This document shows positions 1-12,090 of a stretch of DNA of 64,000 bases, one piece after another. The position numbers and the translations under genes were made by a program. Source of the DNA: Humulus lupulus (lineage: Eukaryota > Streptophyta > Magnoliopsida > Rosales > Cannabaceae); assembly GCF_963169125.1 (NCBI RefSeq), contig NC_084798.1, positions 102,565,970 through 102,629,969 on the forward strand. Reading direction: 5' to 3'. The notes under the pieces were generated by a model that was given only the letters and a program-made list of their open reading frames with translations, searched no databases and was not told the origin of the DNA. Every line of letters starts with the position of its first letter. Position 1 is the stretch's first letter.

Positions 1-1555
1 TACTTTAGAGTCACACTATGGCCTACTGTTCAATTTCTTATATAACCAGCCTTAGAGTTGGCCAAGCAGGTTTGGCGTTTAACATTTCAGATGACCCTAA
101 GGGTGTTCAAGCGTATATCTCGCTTTTGGGTTTGCATAACCCTATCGGCCAATGTTTAGCACATTATTTCTACCCTCTACTCTTAAGTAGAGCCCTTAAA
201 CCCTCCACTTATAAGCCAAGTCTCTTAACCTTCGACTGACAAGTCAAGTATTTTAACTTTCGAGTGATAAGTTGAATCTTTAAACCTTCGAATGATAAGT
301 TGAATCTTTTAACCGTCGACTGATAAGTCAAGTCTTTTAACCTTTGACTTATAAGTTGAGTCTTTTAACCTTTGTTGATAAGTTTAGACTATTAACCTTC
401 GACTAATAAGTCAAGTCTTTTAAAATATATATGTTCTTAACTATTAAGCCAACCTCCTCATTAGATAACACAGACGACAAGAAATTATAACATAACACAA
501 TTAAGCGTAGCGCACTTAATATGTTTAATAAGACATTCTGAGCATAGTAATAATCTTGTGCAACAACTGGGCCAAGCCCTAAATGCAGACTGGGTGCAGT
601 TTTCTTACCTCAGGCTCTGAGAAAATAGTATTTGACGACCATCAAGTATGGTCCTTTCCTCCTGATCCTAATGGTTCACCCTAGTCACAACCATAACAAT
701 GAATAACTATTAGAAAATTGACTATTAATGGCTTCCGACCAAGTCCTAGCCTTCGGGACCTTGCATTCTACTAACCCGGATAGTAGAATCATTCCTGAGA
801 CCTTAGGTTTGGGGTCCCAGCTCATAGAACCCAATTTTTCTTATTTGCCATATTAGATTCACGACGCCCCCTGCTTAGGGCTGCGGCGCAACAAGTCAGA
901 GAGTACCAGAGCCCAAAACCATAAGCCACGCGCCGCGGTGCACCCTGTTTGGCTCCACGATGCCTGAGAACAGAGTCGCGATGTGACATAGCGAACTCAA
1001 AAAACCCGCGATTTTAAGATTCGCCAATCCTCCAAAACCCATCCCAAAACATGGTTTTCTCTTGTTTGGACCATCATAATGATCCCAGCAGCTTAGAAAC
1101 ACAGTAAACAACTCTGAAACTCAATTAAACATCAAAAAATCAATAAACTTCAAAACTCTAAACAAATCAAAATAAAACGAAACCAAAACTCAAATAACTA
1201 AGTTACCTCAAATTGAAATCGACCCAACTATGATTCCCTTAAGCTTCCTACTTGCCCTTAACCTTCCTAAAATCCTCCTCCAAAACACCCAAGATTAGAG
1301 AGAGAAAGTGAGAAATGAGAGAGAGAATGCCCTGCCTTGTTTTCACTCTGTTTTTCCCCTCCTTCCTAAGTTATACTACTTAGCCAACTCAAAACAACTA
1401 ATGGTCTAAAGACCAAAATGACCTCAAGGAAACTCTCTCCTCTCCACACCCCTCGAGGGCAAAATCGTCAATTACACTCCCATCGCACATAATACTTGAA
1501 GTTTCTAATTAATTCCACTAAACATGGAATATTACTAACTCTCCTAAAATATGAC
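1..1555 (-). mobile_element. LTR fragment M (chromovirus type), cut by element G
   Basis: Noncoding. It reads as the minus strand of a Tekay-type LTR: at 590-613 is the reverse complement of the box AGGTAAGAAAACTGCACCC that the other chromovirus LTRs here also carry. A GC-rich patch follows at 860-960 (GCGGCGC, GCCGCGG), where those LTRs carry theirs, then a G/A-rich stretch typical of LTR leaders. The LTR's 3' end lies beyond base 1, and the other end is interrupted by Tat element G near 1556. The short ORFs at 18-239 and 896-1111 are chance. Assignment rests on shared LTR boxes, not on a paired copy. Confidence 0.6.
213..425. repeat. 28-bp minisatellite, about 7.6 copies
   Basis: Units start at 213, 241, 269, 297, 325, 353, 380 and 408, so spacing is 28 bp except one of 27. 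Consensus is near AAGTYRAGTCTTTTAACC plus TTCGACTGAT. It lies in LTR fragment M between the splice-donor-like box and the LTR end, where the other chromovirus LTRs hold their own hairpin or tandem arrays. Confidence 0.9.
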
Positions 1556-2281
1556 TATTGACTGCCTTTTTTGCTATCAACCTAAAGATAAGAGATCAAA
1601 GAAATAAACAACAAAAATACAACAGTTTTTACATGGTTCAGGCTATAAAATAACCCTAGTCCATGAGTCTCTGGTATTAATAAGATTGGAAGCTTGTTAG
1701 GGCAAGCTCCAATGGAGTTTTGTCAGACAGCGTTTAGATTGCTATGAGTACAAGGCTCTTTCTCTCTCTAAAATAATGAACCCTTTACAATGAGATTCAC
1801 AGCCCTATTTATAGAGGTTATGATCATTAATGCTAATTATCTATAACTAATAGACATTCTCCCCGTCATTAAGGTATTAATACCACTTTAATGCATTGGG
1901 CTTCATTAATTACAGACCACAACCCAGGAGAGATACGCAGGGCCCACTCCATAAAGTTACATACTTTATGGGGAATATCCCCCTGGCACTGTCATGGCGT
2001 GCGCACATCTCTCCATGTCAGACGGCGTAGTGTGAGTGTGAATTGTTTAGCCGTACAATTGATAACACTGTGGACGGATCACCAACAAGGTTGTCAAACG
2101 ATGCTCTAATGCTGCAAACCTGTATTGGCTGACACTTGACTAGACTCCTAAGGACAAGGTCCTTGACCTGGAAGAGAACTGCTTGTAAGGAATTTGAGAA
2201 CTACTAACTAGTCCTCAGGGCATGACCTCAGAGAGAGATGTTTGTGCCCTACCTTTATCTGAGGGGCGTGGCCTTTAGTTG
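1556..2281 (-). repeat. 3' LTR remnant of element G
   Basis: Similar to the F LTRs in layout: a start like TTGACTGCC, then the phrase ACATGGTTCAGGCTATAAAATAA and CCTAGTCCATGAGTC near 1633-1670, matching GGTTCAGCAGTTAAAATCTG and CCTAGTCCACGAGTC in F. A CCTATTTATAGAGG motif at 1803-1816 matches CTATTTATAGACTGG in F. Its inner border and polypurine tract were not found, probably because of the insert that follows. Confidence 0.6.
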
Positions 2282-2289
2282 AGATATCT

Positions 2290-3600
2290 ACCTAATTAGT
2301 GGTGAAAAATGCATATTTATTGATCTTGAATGTTAAATTAAATTAAGTTTTAATTAATATTTTCAAGGAAATAGTGAAATATATTTTACAATTGAAAATA
2401 TTTAGTTAGAATTTCATTTGGTTTATTTTGCAGGAATTATGTTGCATTTTAGTACAAATAAAAAGAAAGATTTAATTGTGAAAGAAAGAAATGAAAAAAT
2501 TGGCATTCTTGCAAGGGAAGAACCCAATTTAAGAAGAAAAAGCATCAGGCCCAGCCTAAGTATCTACTATGCGGATCATATTGTGACTGAAGCTATTCAA
2601 TAAATATGAAATTCCGAGCTACTCATCAACTCCTATTCCTACACATGACTCGGTCTCTTTCCTTGTGATCGACATGTGGCAAGGTTGACTAACATTGTGC
2701 TTTAATTTGGAAAAGCAATATTCTTCCTGCCAACTTTCTCAATCAAATCCCATTGTTTTATTTTTTAGATTAAAAACTATAGTTATATGTATTTACTTTC
2801 ACAAATTTTCCACTTCTAATTTATTTTCTCTTTATTGTGTTATGTTACAATTGTGTCTCTATACCACTATTTAAAGGGGTACCTTTTGTACACATTGGGG
2901 GGTATGTAATTTTTCCATAGCAAAATTAATGTAAAATTTACTCTCGTTTTTGTCTATTTGTTTTCATATTTTCTCTTTAGAATATTGTGAGTATGACTAG
3001 CATTCTAGGCTAGTTTCCTAAATAAGGTAAAGGATGATCATATATGTGAGGTAAAGTTTATTTGTGTTTTGATTCACCAAGTGCTTAAAGTATATACATT
3101 CGAGTAATATATTTTCTTCTATTTTTCTCCATCTCTATATCAATATATTTATCTATTTAGTAGTATATAGAAATAGTCATGCTTTTTCTATGTGAATATA
3201 ATTAGTACAAATATATTGAAATTATAATTTTACGATTAGTCTTTTATTGTATTATTGCCAATGATGTTTATTGTCATACTTAGATTTTTCATAAGATTAT
3301 TTTCTATAATCTTAAGGTGAGAATTTTTATTACTCGAGTACATTTTATTATATATGCTCTTCAAGTTTAATCTTCCAATTAAATTGTTGGGAAGTGAACA
3401 ACTTAATTATGTTATATGTGTGAATCAAAATTCAAATAAATGAGCCAAACATATAGGTGATTCTTGAAACCTTATCACTTTTGTTATTGGATTGTTCTAC
3501 CAATTTTATTTGCTTTAATTTTATTATTAATATATTCTCAAAAACCACCAACGATTTATTTACTTTTTGTGCTTAAAGTTCTACTAATCACTTTTTGATA
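2290..3600. other. AT-rich 1.3-kb insert of unknown class
   Basis: Much richer in A+T than its flanks and without convincing coding capacity. It is flanked by the 8-bp direct repeat AGATATCT (2282-2289 and 3601-3608), the target-duplication size of hAT transposons, but I see no clear terminal inverted repeats and AGATATCT is itself a palindrome. An alternative is a solo LTR at 2300-3550, which begins TGGTG and ends CACCA and has a TATTTAAAGG box near 2870; no 5-bp duplication supports those borders. The 61-codon ORF at 2418 matches no family I know. Confidence 0.4.
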
Positions 3601-4167
3601 AGATATCTCTCTATGGACACAACCGCCCATACTACACTACAACAACCGCTTTGTGAAGACAAGTTTTGGGCGTAATCACCACCATCCAAGGACTTAACCC
3701 TGGGGGTGGCCTCACTTGAAGAGGACCGCATCTTCGCTACGTGCCTTACCTGCACCGGTTTCAGATTGCCACGTGCCCTTTGGTGAAAATACAGACAACA
3801 TTTGGGCCCCAAGTCTTTATGTGTCCTTGGACAGTGGAGACTTATTACTAGGGAGAAATCGAGCAGTCCTCGTATGGAAACGTTTGGACTTCTTCTAAAG
3901 TCACTACGAGATTTCCTGCCACATGTTGAGTCCCTATTGTTGGGCCCATCAATCCGTGCAATTAATGAGGGGTCAAGTCCATGGCCCAAAATGTCTTTTT
4001 CGTACCCTAGTTGTCCATTCAGACTGTATTCGAGGTTTTCCTTTTCTAATGCTAATGATCCTGATCCACACCTTTTGGGATCCTAGCCCTTGGATTGCTC
4101 TCGAGTACCTATATCCTAGGTAATCCACCAGTTGGGGTGAACTTACCTTGCCCCCAAGTGTTGCGCA

Positions 4168-4174
4168 TATAAAA
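4168..4174 (+). promoter_or_regulatory. TATA box of the antisense gene in element G
   Basis: TATAAAA in GCGCATATAAAAGG, followed by a pyrimidine-rich leader and a splice donor at 4404. F has TATATATA at the equivalent place upstream of its gene. The 560 bp upstream (3609-4167) hold no ORF that I accept and are presumably promoter. Confidence 0.55.
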
Positions 4175-4194
4175 GGTCGAGAACCAACTTTCCA

Positions 4195-7100
4195 AATTAC
4201 TCTAGCTCATTTCAAGTTTCCTGCATTTTCTACTCTCGAACCTCTCTCGATTTCCCAAACCATTCCCCTTCCCAGGATTCCCTAGCTTTGCATCCTTTTT
4301 TATTTCTCTGTCACCCTGGATGATTGGCCTTACTTGTGGGTAAATGACAATCAATTCTTCATAGTTTGCACTCGATTCAGCACCATTCGAAAATTCATCT
4401 CAAGTAAGTGCCTTTGAACTACGACATTCTGTTTATGTGTATGATTGAGGACTTAGGATGCATGCTTAGGTGTTGTTTTTTGAGCTTTTTAGAGGTTGTT
4501 TTGACCTTTTTTGTCGTCAAAAATGGTGTAATTGGCCTATTTAGACGTTCTAAGGTATCTTAAGGCATTTTTCGTTATTCTAAACCTTCCACGGGAATCT
4601 AGAAAATTTATAGATTCCAACGATGTTCATCATCTCCGATGGTGTTCATCTTTTCAGGTAGTGTCTCTAGGGCCCAGGTATCTAGCTCCGAGGACAGTCC
4701 AATGTCATTAGTTTACCTTTCATTCACTTTTTCCACGAGCAATAGTCTTAGGGGTTCTCATTTTGGCCTAGCTTTTTTCGGGCCAAGAAGCTAACTGCTT
4801 GGTGTTTGTTTCAGATATCGGAGGAGCTTTATCAACTCCATCAACAAGCTTTCTATGCGTTTCACAATGAGATCCTTCAGATGGCCCAAGAGGCCGGGCA
4901 GCGTCCTGAGAAGGGGAAACAAGTGGCTGGTAGTAACCACGCTCTTGTATTACGGGAGAGCTCAGAGCCGGTTGCGATGAGACCTCTAAGAGCTGGCCTC
5001 TTGGAGGAAGAGTCCAATGCGGGCCTGATGTCGTCGGACACCCCTACCTTGCCATAAGATTTGAGTTAGAAGATATCCCAAGCAAGCTACGACATCGAGA
5101 TACCTTGCAGAAGATACTTGACAACTACGGGGTAGATGATGGTGAAATACTAGTGCACCTGGCACGGGAGGACGACAGGGCACATGAGAGCGTTCATGGG
5201 CTCGAGCCCTGGAGCGCCTCCCATCTCAAAGTAGCTGCACCCTGCCACTGCAACAAAACTATGTAGACTTCCTTAAATTCTTCAGTATAGCTCCCTTCTA
5301 GTTTTCCCCGAATGGATATCGGGTACTGGCAGGACTCTACATTTTGTACAAAATGCAAAACTTGCCCATCGCGTCCCCTGCCGAAATATTGTACGTCTAT
5401 AGTTTTTCGACAATGTTCAAAGAAGGGGGAAAAGGGGGGATATTATACCCTGATGAAGAACACGATCCCATGGTTAGGCTATAATGCCCTGAGCGGTAAC
5501 GAGAACCATGCTTGGGCAAGACCAATTCTTTTGGGTGGATGGGATCCCGACGAGGACTAATCCTACTCTACTCTTGGACTGCGCTACAGTTGGTAAGTAC
5601 TTTTGTCCTCGCCTAAGTTAGTATGATAGTATTTATCTCATGACTTATCTTTGTCCATGATTCCTAATTAGGTCTGTATCGTTACACTCCTTTCGTTGAC
5701 TCCTTTGACGAAATGCTTCGAGCGATGGGCTCCATTCGCAACAAGGAGCTAGAACTCCCCTTCCTCGTCAGCAATGCCCATCTCCGACAGTATGGGCTAT
5801 TGCAGGTAGGACAAAGTGTAAATTCGATGGTCCTAACCAAATTCTAGGATTCAAAGCAATCTTGGAATGTGGCAAGGCTGCACATGGAGTATATGACGGC
5901 CAAGGTGCAGCATCAATAAACACAGTGCCTTCGCGAGGAGCACACAGAGAGCTTTCTTTCCGTCAAGGTAGTCACAAAGGCGAAGGAAGACTAAGAGCTT
6001 GAGGTGGAGCTCTAGGCAGGGATCGAGTTATCTTCCATGCCTTAAGGTAAATCTCCAATCATTCTTTACTATGCTAGGTGTGTAGGGAAGAGAACTAGTC
6101 TCGACCATTCGTCTGTTTCTCCCTCCTTTGAACGTGGCCAAGTCTCGAGGTGTCATTGGTCCGAGGAGGAGTATCAAGACTACCAAGACCTCATCGACGT
6201 GTTTCTCCGCAACCCGAGGAGGCTCCGTGCCTCTTGGCGAGATGATGACCATGCACGCCTTTTGGTTTTATCAGTACGAAACCAATCTAACGTAGGATAT
6301 TGGTTGACTCATACTCGAATTCTCCCATTATGTCATCCACTCCAAGGAGCCTAATCATGATGGGGATCTCAAGGAGTTTTATACTTGGTCACACATTTTT
6401 ATCTGTTGTGGTTTCTCTTTCTTTTCTGGAGACTAACATGTTTGTTTCCTTTGTGCAGAAATTATGGGTCTGATCTAGTTCGGTCGAAATGTGAGAGGGT
6501 GTCGGGGCCTTCTAAGATAGACGCCATGACAGCTCCAACAGCAGTGCCCACATCCACATCAATTTCCCAAGCGTCCTCTACGGATGCTCAACGAGTCCCT
6601 ACCCCGAGCAGAATGACTTCCGATGAGGTCATTGAACTCGAGGCCTCCTCCCCCTAAGATGAGGGATTCTCTCGGAAGGGTAAGGAAATCCCTTCCAACT
6701 CACCCCAAGCAACGATTCCTCGATTGGTTATCTTCCTGAAGCACTATGAAGGAGATGGCTCGAAGCTGCGCAGGGAGGTCATCGAGTACTACAACGTCCC
6801 CATCGAGGAGTGAAATGAGGATTGCTGACACCTAGCCAAATATCTATGTGAGGACTGGCCAAAGGAACCCGTCGTCCCTCCTCACCGAAAGACTTGGAAC
6901 CTCTCCTCTCAAGAGAATTGAAGATGGGGCCATACCTCTAGGCACAAAGTTCATGCAAGGACAAGCGGCATCCATATGCGAGATGCTTGCTAGCAGCTTC
7001 ACCTGTTGTGGCAGCGACAACGAAGTTGCGCTGGTTGCTACTAGCCATCACTCTTCCTTGAGGATAAGTGTCCTAATTTATGCCGAAGTTTGGCAGGTAT

Positions 7101-7728
7101 TTCAGTCTTTTCGGCTCACTTGATATTCTTATTTTACAGACAACGACCCTCAATCAACTACTCGGGGACCTTGCGCTGACGTGTTCCCTTGAGCTGAAGA
7201 AAACTTAGGAGGGACTGGCCCAGACAAAGGTAGAACTTGCTCATCTATAGGAGACCGCAGTCTCCCTGGAGGAACATGCGCGGCTCCGGAAAGAAGTGGA
7301 GGACCTACTGGCCACCAAGCAGTTGAAGTTGTTCACTCTGGAGGAATCATCCTCCAAGTAAGTAGGCCACACCCGAACCGTGGAGGAGGATTTGGTCAAA
7401 GTCTGCGAAGATCTCTGGTTGAGCTGGGTGGAGTCTCTAGCCCGTGCTAACGAGCTAGAGAAAACCAGGAGAACCGCAGAAGAACTGCCAAAAGACCTTG
7501 ATGTGATGATCGAGTATATGCTCTTCATTGCATGGCAGAGCATTAGAGATATGGATCCCTCGTTTACAGAGGTTCCCGACATGTAAACAAAGTTTGAGGC
7601 ACGTCTCGAGGCATTAACTATCCGTGCAGCTCAGGAGAAAGAGGCATCGGCGGTGAGTCGCACCCCCGATGTGGACCCGGTGATCGAGCTGGTGGCAAAG
7701 GTACCCCCAGGCCAAGGGCCCCAGTAAT
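4195..7728 (+). pseudogene. Antisense extra gene of Tat element G (PF04195-like, decayed)
   Basis: Runs opposite to gag-pol. A leader intron is predicted at 4404 (AAGTAAGT) to 4814 (TTTGTTTCAG). The next exon starts ATA TCG where the F copy has ATG TCG, so the start codon looks lost by G-to-A. Around 5240-5440 one frame gives peptides such as FSPNGYRVLAGLYILYK, which fit the plant 'putative gypsy type transposon' domain (PF04195, called Transposase_28 although no transposase activity is known), with stops and frame changes. A second intron, 5593-5671 (79 bp), has donor TTGGTAAGT and acceptor CCTAATTAG. Further exons include a Ser/Thr/Pro-rich piece at 6470-6660 and a charged, coiled-coil-like C-terminus at 7200-7727. 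Function unknown. Known: extra sense or antisense ORFs occur in Tat elements. Inferred: exon limits beyond the first two introns. Confidence 0.6.
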
Positions 7729-9259
7729 TTTTTCATGTTTAGAAATTTTTTCTTTTTAAACTGAGTAGGTTTGCGTGCCATAGTTTTGTTGGGGAAAATA
7801 AGAAATGCTCAAGCCCCCAAGCACAAATTAAAATATTTAATGTAATGACAGCCTGCACTACTTTTAAACTCTTTTGATTATTTTAGTTCGTCGTAACATT
7901 GCATTCACGAGAACAAGAACCCTAAGTCCTATTTTACTTGGATTGGTTCTATAAATTCAAGGTAACCTAGCTGCCACGAGAATAAGCACTCAAACTATTC
8001 TAAACACTTGGCTTGGTTCTATAAATTCAAGATAACATGACTTCCACGAGAACAAAATCTCAAATTATTTTAAATATTTGATTTGGTTCTGTAAATTCAC
8101 GTAACATGATTGCCACAAGAACAAGAAGTCAAACCATTTGAAATATTTGATTTGGTTTTGTAAATTCCATATAACATGACTGCCACGAGAACAAAATCTC
8201 AAATTGTTTTAACTTTGCCCCCCGAGTATATATCTCAGGGCTTCCATTCGCCTTTCAAGATCATGTCACAACTCCTCCAGCTCAATGCCCCCAGGAGGTG
8301 ATGTTAATCAGTACTAGTGCTACTATGGGTTACTTTTAGAGTCTATTCCTCCAAGTATTTAGCTCAAATCCGGAAAATGTGTCAAGTCTACGACTCGGTC
8401 AGGGCTTCTCGGGCACGATGTCCACGGGAGGTGACCTTGAGTCCACTTGCATTGTTCGGGGTTTTAGCATTAGGGCCCTCCAAAGTATTGACTTGAAAGT
8501 CTGGCAACTTTAGTCTATGCCTGAGTACAAGCAACTTGGTCGTCCATTCACATCTCAAAGATTAGGATTTGGTTATTACTCCTCGGGCACGCGCTGTCCT
8601 CGGGAGGTAACATGAATCTCTAACTTCACATTACTGGATTTTTACGCTTCGTTTTCTCCTGGTTAAAGTTGTTTAGGGTTTTGACCTTAGGGGTACTACA
8701 CTTGTCGACTATTTTAGTTCCTCAGTCTAACCCCCCACCACTGGTTTCTCTTAGCATTTAAGTCAGTGACTTGGTGCTTGTTGGAACACAATGGGCCTTG
8801 ATCAGAGCTCCTCAGTGTCAAAGCCCTCGAGAGGTGACATAGCCCACGAGCTCTAGACCGAGTATACTGGACTTAGCCCCCCTTTCGCATCTCGAGATCA
8901 AGGGACTTGGTCAGAGCTCCTTGGGCTCGATGTCCACAGGAGATAACAAAAGTCTATTCTCACGCTACTAGGATTATGTCTAGTTTCTATGTGCTAAGTC
9001 TTATTCTGCTTGTAACAAGCTTAGTCTTCTAGGCTAGACTCAATTAGTTTCCTAGGTTGGTCTATACTCGGGGTGGCGACACTAGGCTTACTTCGCTTAC
9101 CAAGCTTAGTTTCCCCGGTTGCTCCCTACAAATCGTGAGGCTGCCATAACTCCATGCCCCCAAGTGATCGAAGACTCATCTGCATTAACTTGTTCAAGCC
9201 AGCGAGTGGGTGCTCTTATACATAACATTATTAGAATAAAGGAAACCAAAAAATATAAG
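7729..9259. other. Noncoding spacer between antisense gene and pol of G
   Basis: No ORF above noise. It begins with the 69-70-bp tandem repeats. Then come degenerate repeats of a CTCGGGCACGATGTCC plus GGGAGGTGAC phrase near 8397, 8571, 8795 and 8908. The same spacer in F (26206-27187) is also repeat-bearing but differs in sequence. Confidence 0.6.
7875..8215. repeat. 69-70-bp tandem repeat, about 5 copies
   Basis: The marker CCACGAGAACAA (with variants) occurs at 7906, 7975, 8045, 8114 and 8184, spacing 69, 70, 69 and 70. Each unit also holds a phrase like GGTTCTATAAATTC. Internal tandem repeats between pol and the 3' LTR are a known habit of Tat/Ogre-type elements. Confidence 0.9.
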
Positions 9260-11518
9260 TAGACAATAAATTTCTCTTACCATGTTTTATATACAAGGTT
9301 CCCATAAAATGTGGTCAAAGGCTACAAAGGGTTCTATAGATATTAACAAGGTTCTCTTCTCACACTACTAGTAATACTGGCGAAGATGCTCAGCATTCCA
9401 GGTGTGGGGAATCAATTCCCCACTTAGATGGGACAATTTGTATGTCCCTGGACATACAACGCTCACGACTTAGTATGGGCCTTCCTAGTTAGGTCTCAGC
9501 ACTCCTGCACCAGGGTCTCGGGTGGCTAGGAAGACTCTTCGTAACACTAGATCTCCAACCCCAAACTTTTAATCCTTCACTTTAGAGTTGAAATACATTG
9601 CTAACTTTTTCTGGTAGGACGCTACTCGAAGCTGAAAAGCTTCACAGAGCTCCTCCATGAGGTCCACGAATTCTTGCAGTAAAGCATGGTTCGTTGTCAG
9701 GTCATATGTATCCCTTTAGTGCATGGAGATTGCTGCCTCAACTTGGAGCATAGCCTCATATACATAGGCCATGGAGAATGATGAGTGGCTGGTGGAAGTC
9801 CTGGCACTGCCCCATAATGCCCTAGGAAACTCCTCGAGCCAAGCTCATTTTTCCTACTCCAGTCTTTCCTTCAAAGTGAACTTTAGTGTCTTGTTAACTA
9901 CTTCCACTTGGTTGTTTGCGTGCGGATGGGCCACAGAGGAGAAGCTGTTGATAACTCCATGTCGTTGACAGACGTCCATGAATACTTAACTATCAAACTG
10001 CAACCCATTGTCGAAGACTTTCTTCCTTGGGAACTATATCAGAAACGATGTTTTTAATGACAAAGTCCAATGCCTTTTTAGAGGTGATCATTGGAAGCGG
10101 CTCAGCCTCGACCCACTTTGTGAAGTAGTCAACAGCCACCATGGAATATTTCACCCCTCACTTTCTTGTAGGCAGGGACTCGATAAGGTCGATACCCCAA
10201 ACAGCAAAAGGCCATGGACTGGTCATCTACATAAGCTCATTTAGAGGTGCTCGGGGGATGTTAGCAAAGCGCTGGCACTTGTCACACTTCTGGACATAAT
10301 CCATCACATTTCCATTCATGGTGGTCCAAAAGTATCCTTGCCTCAAGATCTCTTTGGAAGGACTATGCCCCCCAGCGTTGTCCTCGCAAAAGTGCTTGTG
10401 TACCTCTCAGGGTATTAGACTGGCTTCTTGCTTGGACACACATCAGAGCAAAAGGAAGGAATAACCTCACCGATATAACTTATTGTCCATGATTATGTAT
10501 CGAGGTGCATGATAGAGCATCTTCCAAGATGCCTTCTTATCTAGAGGTAGCTCCCCGAAGAAAAGATATTTTACTATTGGCTCCATCTACCCATCTCGGG
10601 GTTGTATAACTTCCACCTCGTCAGGAGCTGAGATGCTCAGAGCAGCCAAGTATTCAATGGGGACCACACTGATCGACACAGCGTCTGTGGTGGTGGCCAA
10701 CTTAACCAGGGCGTCAGCATTGGAATTCTGCTCTCGCGGCACCTGTTGAATAGTGAATCTTTTAATGTTATGCAACATTTCTTGAGCCTTTGCTAGATAC
10801 ATTGCCATTTTTTTCCCCCAGCCTGATACTCTCTGACTAGTTGGTTTACCAAGAGTTGAGAATCGCTAAAAATCTTGAGGTCCTCAGCTTTGAGCTTAAG
10901 TGCCACTTGGAGCCTAATGATTAAGGCTTCATATTCTGCTTCATTTTTAGAGGCGTTGAAACAAAAACAAAGTGTGTTTTGCACCCTGTGGCCCTCGGGG
11001 GAAACAAAAATGAGTCTAGCTCTGGCACCATTTTTGTTTGAAGACCCGTCCACAAACAACTGACGGGATTGTCCAATAGCTGGGACATTTAGGCTTCTCA
11101 TGATTGCCCGTGCACTCGGCGATGAAATCGGTCAGTGGTTGACCTTTTAGAGTAGTCCTCGGATGGTAGGTGATGTCAAATTAACTTAACTCCACCGACC
11201 ATTTCAGGAGTCTTCCCAATGACCCTGGCTTTTGAAGGACTCGCTTGAGGGGGTGGTTTGTGAGGACATTAATTAGATGCGCTTGGAAGTAGGGTCTTAG
11301 TTTTCAAGAAGCCACCATTAGGAAAAAAAGTTAACTTCTCCATCAGCGGGTACTTAGACTCTACGTCAATGAGTCTTTTGCTAACGTAATAAATGGGTTT
11401 TTGAACACATCTTTCCTCTAGTACCAAGGCAGCACTGATAGCATTCTCTGAGACAGCCATATAGAGCAGGAGGGGCTCTCCGTCTACGGGTTTGGACAAA
11501 ATCGAAGGATTTTCCATT
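9260..11518 (-). pseudogene. Pol remnant of element G: RT end, RNase H, aRNase H, integrase
   Basis: Read right to left. At 11269-11518 is the palm/thumb-to-RNase H join (KPIYYVSKRLIDVESKYPLMEK). At 10793-11101 is the second, archaeal-type RNase H typical of the Tat lineage (LFVDGSSNKNGARA, then NEAEYEALIIRLQ). Its tail with PREQNSNADALVKLA follows at 10587-10808. Between 10500 and 9380 lies integrase: a zinc-binding part with KCDKCQRFA, then WGIDLIESLP and VAVDYFTKWVEAEP in shifting frames. Several stops and frame changes interrupt it, most heavily below 10000. The N-terminal reverse transcriptase, protease and gag are absent because the element is cut at 11520. Closest relative in this window is the better preserved pol of F. 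Confidence 0.8.
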
Positions 11519-11520
11519 TA

Positions 11521-12090
11521 CGTCAGGTACAAGAGACGCCATCTGGGAAGATGCCAAGAAAAGGCATGTTTTCAATGTGTAATAGTTGGGCACATCAAGA
11601 AGCATTGTCTAGAATCGAAGACAGAAGAACCAAGAAGTATAGATAGCTCGTATTCAGCTCGAGAGTCCGTCTGAAGCTAGCTAGAGCCCGAGGTTGGTCC
11701 CTCAGAATGGCAGGTTGGCCTTCTAGATCTCGTTCATTATATTGTACTAATTGAGTTTGGTGCAACGTACCTCTTAGTAGAAATATAAACATGAGATACC
11801 TTCCGTATGAACGTTACATTATGTTGCTTGAGATTTTGCATTTACTAGGAAAATTGGTAATTTCCAGGGAATGGGACAGAGTATTACTGGTAGAAAATTA
11901 GCAGTAAGGGCAAGGATTGTTATATGAAGATCTTGATATGATCCTAAGTATGGATTAGTATGAAGGGATATAATTATGGACCCTAAAGGTGGATAACCTT
12001 AGATTGCAGATGAGGTGAGTGGATGCGAAAAGTTGTGACTTGACCTATTGGGTTAACACACTATGGTTGGCGTGAGTGAGATATCAAAAG
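11521..12090 (+). repeat. Left arm of large inverted repeat (gag zinc knuckle to protease)
   Basis: 570 bp matching the reverse complement of 12407-12980 base for base over long runs. Coding strand here is plus: CATCTGGGAAGATGCC at the zinc-knuckle region, then VLIEFGATYLLV at about 11741-11776, a protease site in which the usual D-S-G is E-F-G. The same altered site is in the other arm. The spacer 12091-12406 (316 bp) holds a further 15-bp inverted pair, GGATTGTCACGAT near 12336 and ATCGTGACAATCC at 12391. Confidence 0.9.

Larger units (their letters stand above)
1556..11520 (-). mobile_element. Element G: truncated Tat-lineage Ty3/gypsy retrotransposon
   Basis: From right to left on the minus strand it holds the end of the reverse transcriptase/RNase H, a second RNase H, integrase, a spacer with 69-70-bp tandem repeats, an antisense extra gene and a remnant 3' LTR. 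This is the Tat order and parallels element F. Gag, protease, most of the reverse transcriptase and the 5' LTR are missing: the pol remnant stops at 11520 exactly where the inverted repeat of J begins. The left end (TATTGACTG, perhaps an altered TGTTGAC) is placed by alignment with the F LTR. Confidence 0.75.
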
